DNA of 64,000 nt. Origin: Ruminococcus flavefaciens. Its GTDB lineage: Bacteria; Bacillota; Clostridia; Oscillospirales; Ruminococcaceae. Below, piece by piece: positions 32,011 through 41,617 of the stretch. How positions within the stretch are numbered: position 1 is the first letter of the stretch; each line of letters opens with the position of its first letter. The stretch covers positions 1 to 64,000 of the forward strand of contig SVNH01000012.1 of assembly GCA_015067005.1 (NCBI GenBank), read 5' to 3'. The position numbers and the translations under genes were made by a program. The notes beneath the pieces are model-generated. The model had not been told where the DNA came from. It worked only from the letters and a program-made list of their open reading frames with translations, and made no database searches.

Positions 32011-33048
32011 ATGAAATTAGAGAACTTACCGCCTGTATATGAGGCGTATAGCGCAGAATATCCAGACCTTACAGTATGCCGTGTAGTTTTGCAGGAAAAA
32101 GATCTTTATCATGTCATACATAAATACGGAATGATGCAGGCGCAGGTATCCGGCAAATTCAGATATGATGCCAAAACTGTATCTGATTTCCCTGCCGTAG
32201 GCGATTATGTTATGGCTGATATTACCGGCGGCGACAGGGCTGTGATACATAATGTTCTTCCAAGAACAAGCGTATTTATCCGTAAAGCTGCTGGAAAGTC
32301 AAACACTGAACAGGTCGTTGCCGCAAATATAGATACAGTATTTCTGTGTATGTCACTCAATAACGATTTCAACATAAGACGTATCGAAAGATATATGACT
32401 GCCGCATGGGACAGCGGTGCTGTTCCTGTTGTACTGTTGACGAAGACTGACCTTTGCGATGAAGTTGATGCAAAGATCGCTCAGATAGAAAGCGTTGCAG
32501 TCGGAGTTGATATAATTACGACATCAGTCGCTGAACCTGACGGTTACAGCCAGATCACGCCATATCTGAAAGTAGGAAAGACACTTGCTTTTGTAGGTTC
32601 CTCAGGTGTCGGCAAATCAACGCTTATCAATCACCTTCTGGGAGATGACAGGCTTGATACGAACGGACTGCGTAACGATGACAAGGGCAGACATACCACT
32701 ACTCACCGTGAACTGCTTATGCTTCCAAGCGGCACTATGGTCATTGATACGCCTGGTATGCGTGAAATGGGAATGTGGGACAGCAGTGAAGGACTTTCGG
32801 CTGCATTTGAAGATATCGAGGAACTTTCAGCAAAGTGCCGTTTCAAGAACTGTACTCACAAATCTGAACCCGGATGTGCAGTACAGGCTGCTATCAAAAA
32901 TGGTGAACTTTCAGAGGAGCGGCTGTCATCTTATGAAAAGCTGAAAATTGAAAACGCTTATTCTGAAGATGCTGAAGGATATCTGGCAGCAAAAGAAGAA
33001 AAATTCAAAAAGATAGCCAAGTTCAATAAAACTAATCATAAAAATTAA
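32011..33048 (+). CDS. rsgA: Ribosome small subunit-dependent GTPase A (RsgA)
   Basis: This 345-residue protein is a circularly permuted GTPase that helps mature the 30S subunit. An OB-fold occupies about residues 25-90. G4 (LLTKTDL) precedes G1 (FVGSSGVGKSTLINHLLG), switch region RHTTTHRELL and G3 (VIDTPGMREMG). The C-terminal zinc motif has CRFKNCTHKSEPGCAV. The form is longer than YloQ-type RsgA, and it lies in a PAP2-XRE unit rather than beside prkC/rpe, so a second housekeeping copy may exist elsewhere. Confidence 0.92.
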   Translation: MKLENLPPVYEAYSAEYPDLTVCRVVLQEKDLYHVIHKYGMMQAQVSGKFRYDAKTVSDFPAVGDYVMADITGGDRAVIHNVLPRTSVFIRKAAGKSNTEQVVAANIDTVFLCMSLNNDFNIRRIERYMTAAWDSGAVPVVLLTKTDLCDEVDAKIAQIESVAVGVDIITTSVAEPDGYSQITPYLKVGKTLAFVGSSGVGKSTLINHLLGDDRLDTNGLRNDDKGRHTTTHRELLMLPSGTMVIDTPGMREMGMWDSSEGLSAAFEDIEELSAKCRFKNCTHKSEPGCAVQAAIKNGELSEERLSSYEKLKIENAYSEDAEGYLAAKEEKFKKIAKFNKTNHKN

Positions 33049-33067
33049 GACTAACATTATATCAGAA

Positions 33068-33090
33068 GACCGCAGGAATAAACTGCGGTC
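33068..33090 (+). terminator. Terminator of the rsgA unit
   Basis: GACCGCAG (33068-33075) pairs with CTGCGGTC (33083-33090), followed by ATTCTTAT, 20 nt past the rsgA stop. Confidence 0.75.
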
Positions 33091-33106
33091 ATTCTTATAA
33101 CAAAAA

Positions 33107-33134
33107 AGTCCTCACAGCCGAAGCTATGAGGACT
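33107..33134 (-). terminator. UUCG-loop terminator of ppdK
   Basis: AGTCCTCACAGC pairs with GCTATGAGGACT around the CGAA loop (UUCG in minus-strand RNA) and runs into six T. It lies 140 nt past the ppdK stop and is identical to the hairpin at 23250-23277. Confidence 0.88.
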
Positions 33135-33274
33135 CTGTTGTTTTATTCAGATAAACACATTAACGTGAATATCACGCCAGCTTAGTATTCTGCGCTTAGT
33201 GGACTTTGCGTAAAGGTATTCTTTAGCATCGTCCAGATTCAGCGTAAAATAGCCGATCTGAGTATATTTTGGAA

Positions 33275-35902
33275 TTACTTTCCTTCGTTGATTGCAGCCT
33301 GAGCAGCAGCCAGACGAGCGATCGGAACGCGGAAAGGTGAGCAAGAAACGTAGTCAAGACCGATCTGGTGGCAGAATTCAACAGAAGAAGGATCGCCGCC
33401 GTGCTCGCCGCAGATACCGCAGTGGAGCTTAGCATTAGCAGGTCTGCCGAGTTCGAGAGCCATCTTCATGAGCTTGCCAACGCCGTCTCTGTCGAGCTTA
33501 GCGAATGGATCGTTCTCGAAGATCTTCTTGTCGTAGTAAGCACCGAGGAACTTACCAGCATCGTCACGAGAGAAGCCGTAAGTCATCTGAGTGAGGTCGT
33601 TAGTACCGAAGCAGAAGAAGTCAGCGTTCTTAGCGATCTCATCAGCTGTAAGAGCAGCACGTGGGATCTCAATCATAGTACCAACTTCGTATTCGAGGTT
33701 AGCACCAGCAGCCTTGATAACTTCGTCAGCAGTTTCAACAACAACCTTCTTAACGAACTTAAGCTCCTTAACATCGCCAACGAGTGGGATCATGATCTCA
33801 GGCTTAACGTTCCAATCCGGGTGATTCTTCTTAACGTTGATAGCAGCCTTGATAACAGCCTTTGTCTGCATAGCAGCGATCTCAGGGTATGTTACAGCAA
33901 GACGGCATCCACGGTGACCCATCATTGGGTTGAATTCGTGGAGAGAAGCGATGATAGCCTTGATATCCTCAACGGACTTGCCCTGTGCCTTAGCGAGAAG
34001 AGCGATATCCTCTTCTTCAGTAGGAACGAATTCGTGGAGAGGAGGATCGAGGAAACGGATAGTAACCGGGTTACCTTCAAGAGCCTCATAGAGAGCCTCG
34101 AAGTCAGCCTGCTGGATAGGCTCGATCTTAGCGAGAGCAGCCTCTCTGCCTTCAACAGTATCAGAGCAGATCATCTCACGGAAAGCAGCGATTCTGTCAG
34201 CCTCGAAGAACATATGCTCAGTACGGCAGAGACCGATACCTTCAGCACCGAGTTCACGAGCCTTCTTAGCGTCAGCAGGTGTATCAGCGTTTGTTCTTAC
34301 CTTAAGCTTTCTGTACTTATCAGCCCAAGCCATGATTCTTCCGAACTCACCAGCGATCTGAGCGTCAACAGTAGGAATGATACCGTCGTAGATGTTACCT
34401 GTTGTACCATCGATAGAGATGCAGTCTCCCTCGTTGAAAGTCTTTCCGCCGAGTTCAAACTTCTTGTTAGCCTCATCCATCTTGATGTCGCCGCATCCTG
34501 AAACGCAGCACTCACCCATACCACGAGCAACAACAGCAGCGTGTGAAGTCATACCGCCGCGGACTGTAAGGATACCCTGAGCAGCCTTCATACCTGTGAT
34601 ATCTTCAGGTGATGTTTCGAGACGAACGAGAACAACCTTCTCGCCTTTTTCAGCCCACTCAACAGCATCGTCAGCTGTGAATACGATCTTACCGCAAGCA
34701 GCACCAGGTGAAGCACCGAGACCCTTGCCGATAGGAGTTGCAGCCTTGAGAGCCTTAGCATCGAACTGTGGGTGGAGAAGTGTATCGAGGTTTCTCGGAT
34801 CGATCATTGCAACAGCTTCCTGCTCTGTCTTCATGCCCTCATCAACGAGGTCGCAAGCAATCTTGAGAGCAGCCTGTGCAGTTCTCTTACCGTTTCTTGT
34901 CTGGAGCATATAGAGCTTCTTGTTTTCAACAGTGAACTCCATATCCTGCATATCGTGGTAGTGATTTTCGAGAGTCTTGCAAACTTCCTGGAACTGAGCG
35001 AAAGCCTCAGGGAAAGTTTCAGCCATCTGCTGGATCGGCATAGGAGTACGAACGCCGGCAACAACGTCTTCGCCCTGTGCGTTTGTGAGGAACTCACCCA
35101 TGAGCTTCTTCTCACCAGTAGCAGGATCACGTGTGAATGCAACACCTGTACCGCAGTCGTCACCCATGTTACCGAATGCCATTGACTGTACGTTAACAGC
35201 AGTACCCCATGAGAACGGGATATCGTTATCTCTTCTGTAAACGTTTGCTCTTGGGTTGTCCCATGAACGGAATACAGCCTTGATAGCGCCCATGAGCTGC
35301 TCCTTAGGATCATCAGGGAAGTCAACACCGATCTTAGACTTATATTCAGCCTTGAACTGACCAGCGAGAGTCTTGAGATCATCAGCTGTGAGTTCAACGT
35401 CCTGAGTAACACCCTTTTCTTCCTTCATCTTGTCGATAAGCTCTTCAAAGTACTTCTTACCAACTTCCATAACAACGTCGGAATACATCTGGATAAATCT
35501 TCTGTAACAGTCCCAAGCCCATCTTGGATTGTTGGACTTTTCTGCGATTGTATTAACAACAGTCTCATTGAGGCCGAGGTTGAGGATAGTATCCATCATA
35601 CCTGGCATTGAAGCACGAGCGCCTGAACGAACGGAAACGAGGAGCGGATTCTCCTTATCACCGAACTTCTTGCCTGTGATTCCTTCCATCTTAACGATAT
35701 ACTCGTTGATTTCAGCCTGGATCTCAGGTGAGATACCGCCGTCCTCATAGTACTGAGTACAAGCTTCAGTTGTGATCGTGAAACCCTGAGGAACAGGGAG
35801 ACCGATGTTAGTCATCTCAGCGAGGTTAGCGCCCTTACCGCCGAGAAGTTCTCTCATGTTAGCATTACCTTCAGAGAAAAGGTAGCAATATTTGTTTGCC
35901 AT
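33275..35902 (-). CDS. ppdK: Pyruvate, phosphate dikinase
   Basis: This 875-residue cytoplasmic enzyme interconverts pyruvate, ATP and phosphate with PEP, AMP and pyrophosphate. The ATP-grasp N-terminus has LLGGKGANLAEM and ASMPGMMDTILNLGLNE. The swivelling phosphohistidine domain has ILTVRGGMTSHAAVVARGMG. The PEP-binding TIM barrel ends with FGTNDLTQMTYGFSRDD and KLHCGICGEHGGDP. All key motifs are intact. In Ruminococcus-like anaerobes PPDK often replaces or complements pyruvate kinase. A TATAAT box (35975-35970, minus) and a leader hairpin (CGGACG/CGTCCG) precede it, but the -35 is poor. Confidence 0.97.
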   Translation of the reverse strand: MANKYCYLFSEGNANMRELLGGKGANLAEMTNIGLPVPQGFTITTEACTQYYEDGGISPEIQAEINEYIVKMEGITGKKFGDKENPLLVSVRSGARASMPGMMDTILNLGLNETVVNTIAEKSNNPRWAWDCYRRFIQMYSDVVMEVGKKYFEELIDKMKEEKGVTQDVELTADDLKTLAGQFKAEYKSKIGVDFPDDPKEQLMGAIKAVFRSWDNPRANVYRRDNDIPFSWGTAVNVQSMAFGNMGDDCGTGVAFTRDPATGEKKLMGEFLTNAQGEDVVAGVRTPMPIQQMAETFPEAFAQFQEVCKTLENHYHDMQDMEFTVENKKLYMLQTRNGKRTAQAALKIACDLVDEGMKTEQEAVAMIDPRNLDTLLHPQFDAKALKAATPIGKGLGASPGAACGKIVFTADDAVEWAEKGEKVVLVRLETSPEDITGMKAAQGILTVRGGMTSHAAVVARGMGECCVSGCGDIKMDEANKKFELGGKTFNEGDCISIDGTTGNIYDGIIPTVDAQIAGEFGRIMAWADKYRKLKVRTNADTPADAKKARELGAEGIGLCRTEHMFFEADRIAAFREMICSDTVEGREAALAKIEPIQQADFEALYEALEGNPVTIRFLDPPLHEFVPTEEEDIALLAKAQGKSVEDIKAIIASLHEFNPMMGHRGCRLAVTYPEIAAMQTKAVIKAAINVKKNHPDWNVKPEIMIPLVGDVKELKFVKKVVVETADEVIKAAGANLEYEVGTMIEIPRAALTADEIAKNADFFCFGTNDLTQMTYGFSRDDAGKFLGAYYDKKIFENDPFAKLDRDGVGKLMKMALELGRPANAKLHCGICGEHGGDPSSVEFCHQIGLDYVSCSPFRVPIARLAAAQAAINEGK

Positions 35903-36137
35903 TGGTATATACCTCCAGTTTTAAACATTACCGGACGATTGGACATAGTTCACCGTCCGACTTATAATTATTATAGCATACATCAGAAAAAATTACCATA
36001 TATATAATGGCAAAAAATAGCCGTTAGTTTTACAGCATTTTATACAAAATTTTAAGTGCTGAAATAAAATTGAAAAAAAGGTCTTGAATTTATTGTTAAA
36101 GTATGTAAAAATAAGAGGTACAGAATGGGGGAGTAGT

Positions 36138-36833
36138 ATGAAAAAATCGGCTGCAATTGCTGCGATTTGCATTTTGACGGCGGGAGTGCTTGTTTCCTGC
36201 AAAAGCGACAGCGGAAGTTCGTCCGTGAAGCCTTCGGCAGGTACTTCTGAGGCGGTTTCTGTCTCTGAAACCGAAACATCCCAAATGCAGGGACAGCTGG
36301 CATCTTTAAACCCGGAAGCACTTGATAAAGCAAGAGAAAAGGCTTCGGAATATGCCCAAAAGAATAATCTTGACACGGGTGGATTCATACCGCCGGAAAA
36401 AGAAGCAGAGGATGCGCTGAAAAGCTGCATTACAGCTATGTATACTGAAGGTGTGAACGAAACACTGAAATATTTTTATCCGGAAAAGCTCTATGATGCA
36501 ATAATCAGCGGAAAAGCAAAAGAATATTTCAACGGGTATGAGGATATGGATGCTGAGGTGACTGAATTCCACATAACCAAGTGCGTTCGCCTTGCACCGA
36601 ATACAGGATACGGTCTTGCAGAAAAGTATTTCTCTGTTAATGCTGAAAAGAACGGAGTAAGCGATCTGGCAATTAAAGTTGTCAACGGATACAGCGTTGA
36701 AGCAGAGTTTGAAGCGAAAACCAGCGAGGGCGTTGACTCTGATAAAGAGGAAATGGTGCTTGTTGAGCTTGAAGAGGATGGCTGGAAGGTCATACCGCTC
36801 AGCGTTGAACAATTAAAGCAAATACTCGAATAA
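36138..36833 (+). CDS. Putative lipoprotein
   Basis: This 231-residue protein starts at MKKSAAIAAICILTAGVLVS with lipobox LVSC (Cys about residue 21). A Ser/Thr/Glu-rich spacer and a helical then mixed alpha/beta domain (ALKSCITAMYTEGVNETLKY to the end) follow. Its general layout resembles Firmicute DUF5105/DUF4878-like lipoproteins, but no family is certain. It ends 12 nt before glmU, so the two are probably co-transcribed. Confidence 0.75.
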   Translation: MKKSAAIAAICILTAGVLVSCKSDSGSSSVKPSAGTSEAVSVSETETSQMQGQLASLNPEALDKAREKASEYAQKNNLDTGGFIPPEKEAEDALKSCITAMYTEGVNETLKYFYPEKLYDAIISGKAKEYFNGYEDMDAEVTEFHITKCVRLAPNTGYGLAEKYFSVNAEKNGVSDLAIKVVNGYSVEAEFEAKTSEGVDSDKEEMVLVELEEDGWKVIPLSVEQLKQILE

Positions 36834-36845
36834 GGAGGAGTTTAT

Positions 36846-38222
36846 ATGAATAAAGCAATTATACTGGCAGGCGGACAGGGTAAACGTATGAAGGCAGATA
36901 TGCCTAAGCCGCTGTTCAAAGTCCTTGGCGAGCCGATGCTCGAATGGGTGATCTCTGCGTGTGAGAGCGCGGGAGTATCGGATATATGCGTAATAAAGGG
37001 CTTTAAGGGCGAGATGATAGACGATTATCTCGGCGGCAGATATACTACTGCGCTTCAGTCGGAAAGACTTGGTACAGGCCACGCTGTTATGCAGGGAATA
37101 CCGTTCCTGAAGAATGATGAATCCGGAAATACTCTCGTTCTTTGCGGCGATGCTCCGTTTATCGACGAGGCAACGATCAGGGATGCACTTGCTCTGCATC
37201 AGGAGCAGAATAATGCCGTTACTGTTATTACTTCCGAACTCGAAGAGCCTAAGGGCTATGGAAGGATAATACGTACAGACAAGGGCATAAGCGGTATCGT
37301 TGAGGAAAAGGACGCTACTCCGGAGCAGAAGAAGATAAAGGAAGTCAATTCCGGCACATACTGGTTCAGAACAGCTGATCTTATAGAGCTTCTCGGCAAG
37401 ATAACAAACAATAATGCTCAGAGTGAGTATTATCTTACAGATACTATATTCCTTGCCCTTGCAAACGGCAAGAACGCAGGCGCTTACAAGTCGCCGAATC
37501 CGGATATAATCAAGGGTGCTAACGACCGTAAGGAGCTTCTTGAATTCAATGAGTATGCCCGCAGACAGGTCATCGACAAGCATCTTGAAAATGGTGTGGA
37601 ATTCACCTGCCTTGACGGCGTTATCATCGAGAGAGAGGTCGAGATAGGCAAGGATACCGAGATACTTCCGGGAACTATCCTCCGCGGCAAGACTAAAATA
37701 GGCGCTCGCTGCAAGATAGGTCCGAATGTTGTAATCGAGAATAGTACGGTAGGGGACGAGACCATTGTTAATACCGCTCAGATATATGATTCTGAGGTTG
37801 CAGAGGGTGTAAATGTAGGTCCGTTCGTACATATCAGACCTGATTGCCATATCGGTAAGAATGCTAAGATAGGCGATTTTGTCGAGGTCAAGAATTCGTC
37901 AGTAGGCGAGAAGACTGCTATCGCTCACCTTGCTTATATCGGCGACAGCGACATCGGCAGAAAGGTCAATATCGGCTGCGGAACTGTTACCGTAAACTAT
38001 GACGGTATAACCAAGAACCGCTGCGTTATCGGTGATAACAGCTTTGTCGGCTGCAATACCAACCTGATCGCACCTGTAAAGCTCGGAAAGGCTGTTTACA
38101 CTGCTGCCGGAACTACCGTAACAAGAGACATCCCCGACTATGCTCTCGCTATCGAGCGCGGCGTTATGAAGATAAATGAAGGCTATACTATCCGCAAGCT
38201 GAAAACAAAACAGGGCAAATGA
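36846..38222 (+). CDS. glmU: Bifunctional GlmU (GlcN-1-P acetyltransferase / UTP uridylyltransferase)
   Basis: This 458-residue enzyme makes UDP-N-acetylglucosamine for peptidoglycan and other glycans. The N-terminal pyrophosphorylase half has ILAGGQGKRMKADMPKPL and LCGDAPFIDE. The C-terminal left-handed beta-helix has hexapeptide repeats (for example IGPNVVIENSTVGDET) and the acetyltransferase site region HLAYIGDSDIG with NYDGITKNRCVIGDN. Length and motifs are normal. GGAGG precedes the ATG. Confidence 0.96.
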   Translation: MNKAIILAGGQGKRMKADMPKPLFKVLGEPMLEWVISACESAGVSDICVIKGFKGEMIDDYLGGRYTTALQSERLGTGHAVMQGIPFLKNDESGNTLVLCGDAPFIDEATIRDALALHQEQNNAVTVITSELEEPKGYGRIIRTDKGISGIVEEKDATPEQKKIKEVNSGTYWFRTADLIELLGKITNNNAQSEYYLTDTIFLALANGKNAGAYKSPNPDIIKGANDRKELLEFNEYARRQVIDKHLENGVEFTCLDGVIIEREVEIGKDTEILPGTILRGKTKIGARCKIGPNVVIENSTVGDETIVNTAQIYDSEVAEGVNVGPFVHIRPDCHIGKNAKIGDFVEVKNSSVGEKTAIAHLAYIGDSDIGRKVNIGCGTVTVNYDGITKNRCVIGDNSFVGCNTNLIAPVKLGKAVYTAAGTTVTRDIPDYALAIERGVMKINEGYTIRKLKTKQGK

Positions 38223-38252
38223 TTTTATCTCCGGAAAATTATCGGAAAGCCC

Positions 38253-38281
38253 TTGAAAATTCTACGGATTAATGTTATAAT
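38253..38281 (+). promoter_or_regulatory. Promoter of cellobiose phosphorylase
   Basis: TTGAAA (38253-38258), 17-nt spacer, TATAAT (38276-38281), about 78 nt before the start codon. Confidence 0.75.
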
Positions 38282-38358
38282 CAGTATATCTTTATTTTGA
38301 GAGGACAAGCACTTCCTCCAAACATGAAAAACATTGCTTTTATTAAAGGAGAAATCTT

Positions 38359-40776
38359 ATGCAGTATGGACATTTCGACCTTGAAAACAAGGAATATGTT
38401 ATTACTAATCCAGCTACACCTGCCCCTTGGGCAAACTATCTCGGTGATCCCGAATACGGCGCTATGATCTCTAATAACGCTGCCGGTTACAGCTTCGTTA
38501 AATCCGGCGCTAACGGACGTATCTCACGTTTCCGCTTCAATTCACAGATGGCGCTCCCGGGACGTTATATCTATATCCGCGACAATGCGACTGCCGATTA
38601 CTGGTCGGCTTCATGGCAGCCTGTCGGCAAGCCTCTTGACAAGTACAAGAGCGAGTGCCGCCACGGTACTGCATATACTGTCATTTCAGCAGAATATGAG
38701 GGTATAAAGTCTGAGGCTACTTATTATGTTCCTTACGGCAAGACCTATGAGGTATGGAGAGCTAAAGTCACAAATGCTTCCGACAAGGAGAGAGATCTTT
38801 CCGTTTACGGTATGGTCGAGTTCACAAACGAGCCTAACTATGAGCAGGATCAGGTGAATCTCCAGTACACTCTCTTCATTACACGTACAAGCTTTGAGGG
38901 CGGCAACAAGATCATTCAGCATATGAATGAGAATACCGGCTTCGATGAGACAGGCTCAAATCATGAGGAGCGTTTCTTCGGTATGGTCGGTCAGCCTGTT
39001 ACAGCTTACAACGGCTCTCTCAGCGATTTCATCGGACCTTACAGAACTTTCTCGAACCCTATTGCAGTTGAGTCCGGAAAGTGCAATAACGCTATGAACT
39101 ATAACTCGAATTCATGCGGTGCGCTCCAGAGCGACATCACTCTTGCTCCCGGCGAGACAAAGGAATTCATCTTTATCATGGGCAAGCGCAATGACGCTGA
39201 GTCTGCTGTTATCCTTGATGAATACAAGGCTGCCGGCAAGGTCGATGCTGAGATCAAGCAGCTCAAGGACTACTGGCATGGTCAGCTTGAGAATTTCCAG
39301 GTTGAAACTCCTTCCGATGAGTTCAACAATATGATAAATGTATGGAACGCTTATCAGTGCTTCATGACCTTTATCTGGTCAAGAGCAGCTTCGTTCATAT
39401 ACTGCGGTCTCAGAAACGGATACGGCTACCGTGATACGGTTCAGGATATTCAGGGTATCATACACCTCGATCCTGAAATGGCTGCTGAGAAGATTCGCTT
39501 CATGCTCTCTGCTCAGGTAAGCAACGGCGGAGGACTTCCGCTCGTTAAGTTCGACCACAATGCAGGTCATGAGACCTGTCCTGACGAGAACGATGAGCAC
39601 AGCGTTTACGCTAAGGAGACCGGACATCCGTCCTATCGTGCTGATGACGCTCTCTGGCTCTTCCCAACTATTGTAAAGTACCTCGGCGAGAGCGGAAATA
39701 AGGGCTTCCTCGACGAAGTCATCACATATGCAGAAGAAGGCGGCGGCGAAGATACTGTTTATGAGCATCTCAAAAACGCTATCCGCTTCTCACTTGAAAG
39801 ACTTGGCAGCCATGATATGCCTGCCGGACTTCACGCTGACTGGAATGACTGTCTCCGTCTTGGCAAGCAGGGCGAATCTACATTCGTTGCGTTCCAGCTT
39901 TATTACGCTATGAACGTTATGGAGGACTTCGCTTCTCAGCGCGGTGATAATGAGTATCTTACCTTCCTCAAGGGCGCTAAGGCTAAGCTTGCAGATGCTC
40001 TTGAAAAGTGCTGGGACGAGGATCGCTTCATCCGCGGAATCCGCGATAATGGCATAGTTGTCGGCGCAAAGAAGGATCCTGAGGCTAATATGTGGCTCAA
40101 TCCGCAGAGCTGGTCTGTAATTTCAAGCTTTGCTTCTGAGGAGCAGGCTGAAAAGGCTATGAACAGCGTTCATGACATTCTTAATACACCTTACGGCGCT
40201 AAGCTTCTTGAGCCGCCTTATAAGTATCACCACTTTGAGGGTGCGCTGATGCAGGTATTCAACCTCGATACAAAAGAAAACGGCGGTATCTTCTCGCAGT
40301 CGCAGGGCTGGCTCATACTTGCCGAGGCTCTTCTTGGTCATGGTGACCGCGCATTTGAATACTTCATGGAGAGTGCTCCTGCTGCTATGAACGATAAGGC
40401 TGAGATACGTGTTATGGAGCCTTATGTTCACGGTCAGTTCACTGAGTCTAAGGCTTCTCCGTTCGAGGGACGTTCACACGTTCACTGGCTCACAGGTACT
40501 GCTTCAACAGTCATGGTAGGCTGTGTTGAGGGTATCTGCGGTATGAGACCTGATCTCAACGGACTTCGCGTTGATCCTTCGATCCCGTCTGAATGGGCAA
40601 GCTTTAAGATAAAGAAGAACTTCCGCGGCAAGAAGCTCAATATGTCCTTCGATAACTCTGCTCATGTTCAGAGCGGTGTTAAGGAAATTGTGCTCAATGG
40701 CGAAAAGCTTGAGGGTAACTACATTCCTGCTGACAAGCTTGCTGATACAAACGACATTAAGATCGTTCTCGGTTAA
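38359..40776 (+). CDS. Cellobiose phosphorylase (GH94)
   Basis: This 805-residue intracellular enzyme splits cellobiose with phosphate to glucose 1-phosphate and glucose, saving one ATP. It has the GH94 N-terminal beta-sandwich (GHFDLENKEYVITNPATPAP, then LGDPEYGAMISNNAAGYSF) and the (alpha/alpha)6 catalytic domain. That domain carries NGYGYRDTVQDI and the catalytic Asp in LHADWNDCLRLG, and the C-terminal HVHWLTGTASTVMVG. The start residues and length fit cellobiose rather than cellodextrin or chitobiose phosphorylases. No signal peptide. It is a single-gene unit. Confidence 0.95.
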   Translation: MQYGHFDLENKEYVITNPATPAPWANYLGDPEYGAMISNNAAGYSFVKSGANGRISRFRFNSQMALPGRYIYIRDNATADYWSASWQPVGKPLDKYKSECRHGTAYTVISAEYEGIKSEATYYVPYGKTYEVWRAKVTNASDKERDLSVYGMVEFTNEPNYEQDQVNLQYTLFITRTSFEGGNKIIQHMNENTGFDETGSNHEERFFGMVGQPVTAYNGSLSDFIGPYRTFSNPIAVESGKCNNAMNYNSNSCGALQSDITLAPGETKEFIFIMGKRNDAESAVILDEYKAAGKVDAEIKQLKDYWHGQLENFQVETPSDEFNNMINVWNAYQCFMTFIWSRAASFIYCGLRNGYGYRDTVQDIQGIIHLDPEMAAEKIRFMLSAQVSNGGGLPLVKFDHNAGHETCPDENDEHSVYAKETGHPSYRADDALWLFPTIVKYLGESGNKGFLDEVITYAEEGGGEDTVYEHLKNAIRFSLERLGSHDMPAGLHADWNDCLRLGKQGESTFVAFQLYYAMNVMEDFASQRGDNEYLTFLKGAKAKLADALEKCWDEDRFIRGIRDNGIVVGAKKDPEANMWLNPQSWSVISSFASEEQAEKAMNSVHDILNTPYGAKLLEPPYKYHHFEGALMQVFNLDTKENGGIFSQSQGWLILAEALLGHGDRAFEYFMESAPAAMNDKAEIRVMEPYVHGQFTESKASPFEGRSHVHWLTGTASTVMVGCVEGICGMRPDLNGLRVDPSIPSEWASFKIKKNFRGKKLNMSFDNSAHVQSGVKEIVLNGEKLEGNYIPADKLADTNDIKIVLG

Positions 40777-40791
40777 GCATATAAGAATAAT

Positions 40792-40822
40792 GGACGGTTC
40801 GTACAGCGAGCCGTCCTTTTTG
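40792..40822 (+). terminator. Terminator of cellobiose phosphorylase
   Basis: GGACGG(T)TCG pairs with CGA(G)CCGTCC and is followed by TTTTTGTTT. Confidence 0.85.
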
Positions 40823-40864
40823 TTTGCTTGCAAAAGTTAAATGATAAATATATGTAAAGTATAC

Positions 40865-40893
40865 TTGACAAATAATGTAAAGCTTGCTATACT
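40865..40893 (+). promoter_or_regulatory. Promoter of the small XRE regulator unit
   Basis: TTGACA (40865-40870), 17-nt spacer, TATACT (40888-40893). Confidence 0.85.
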
Positions 40894-40899
40894 ATTATT

Positions 40900-40915
40900 G
40901 TAAAGTTAACTTTAC
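40900..40915 (+). promoter_or_regulatory. Operator palindrome for the XRE regulator
   Basis: A perfect 16-bp palindrome, GTAAAGTTAACTTTAC, overlies the expected transcription start. Two further GTAAAG half-sites lie at 40854 and 40877, flanking and inside the promoter. Autoregulation by the downstream XRE protein is the simplest reading. Confidence 0.65.
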
Positions 40916-40934
40916 ACGAATGGAGAGTGATGAT

Positions 40935-41141
40935 TTGAAAAACAGAATTCAGGAAATGCGTAAGGCAAGGAAGGTCACACAGCAGGAGCTTGCGGACGCT
41001 TTGTCCGTCACGCGACAGACGATAATCTCACTCGAAAACGGAAAATATAATGCGTCCCTCACGCTTGCTCACAAGGCGGCGCAGTTCTTCGGCACTACTA
41101 TCGAAGAACTGTTCATTTTCGAGGGCGATGAGAACATTTAA
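40935..41141 (+). CDS. Small XRE-family transcriptional regulator
   Basis: This 68-residue helix-turn-helix protein (KVTQQELADALSVTRQTIIS) of the short Cro/YgzD-like group typically begins MKNRI. That points to the TTG at 40935 behind GGAGAGTGATGA; the longer frame upstream runs into the operator and promoter. It heads a unit with two paralogous membrane proteins, a common arrangement in Firmicutes. Confidence 0.85.
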   Translation: MKNRIQEMRKARKVTQQELADALSVTRQTIISLENGKYNASLTLAHKAAQFFGTTIEELFIFEGDENI

Positions 41142-41153
41142 AGGAGAATAATT

Positions 41154-41597
41154 ATGGAAGGATACAGAAAAGCATTAAAGAAAAAATCGACCTTATGGCT
41201 GCTGGCATTTATCGTCTCGTTGGCAGGAATAGGATTGTTTTTTATATTTGGCGGGGGGTTATTCGGTCTGGACGTTGAATCAAGGCGGTCTTTCGGCGGT
41301 ATGTTCGGAGTTTTGTTTATTGTTTCATTGGGATATTATGTAAGTATCACAACGATGCTCAGCAATGAAACAAAGCTCAAGGAACAGTATATACGCAGTA
41401 CTGATGAGAGGAACCTGAATATTGAGGTCAGATCATCTAATGTGACATTGAATATCGTAATGGTATGTCTTTTTATAGCATTTATAACTTTGTCGCTATT
41501 TATCGGCAAAAATGCGGGAGTTATACCGGGTATTGCCTTTTATGGAATATGGTTCGTAAAAAGTGTTGTGAAGTCTTATTACAATAAAATAATGTAA
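41154..41597 (+). CDS. Membrane protein next to XRE regulator, paralog 1
   Basis: This 147-residue protein has four predicted membrane helices and a central hydrophilic stretch with YIRSTDERNLNIEVRSS. The YxRxTDERN motif is shared with the next gene, so the two are paralogs, possibly subunits of one complex. Related small membrane proteins are common beside XRE regulators of this size, but their function is unknown. AAGGAGAATAATT precedes the start. Confidence 0.75.
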   Translation: MEGYRKALKKKSTLWLLAFIVSLAGIGLFFIFGGGLFGLDVESRRSFGGMFGVLFIVSLGYYVSITTMLSNETKLKEQYIRSTDERNLNIEVRSSNVTLNIVMVCLFIAFITLSLFIGKNAGVIPGIAFYGIWFVKSVVKSYYNKIM

Positions 41598-41617
41598 GGA
41601 GCGCAAGGAGAATAATT

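Noticed and set aside
33368-34501. A 377-residue Ser/Glu-rich frame antisense to ppdK, with similar long frames opposite nifJ.
   Set aside because: The composition (Leu/Ser/Val/Glu runs) is the mirror of ppdK codons and no ribosome site exists.
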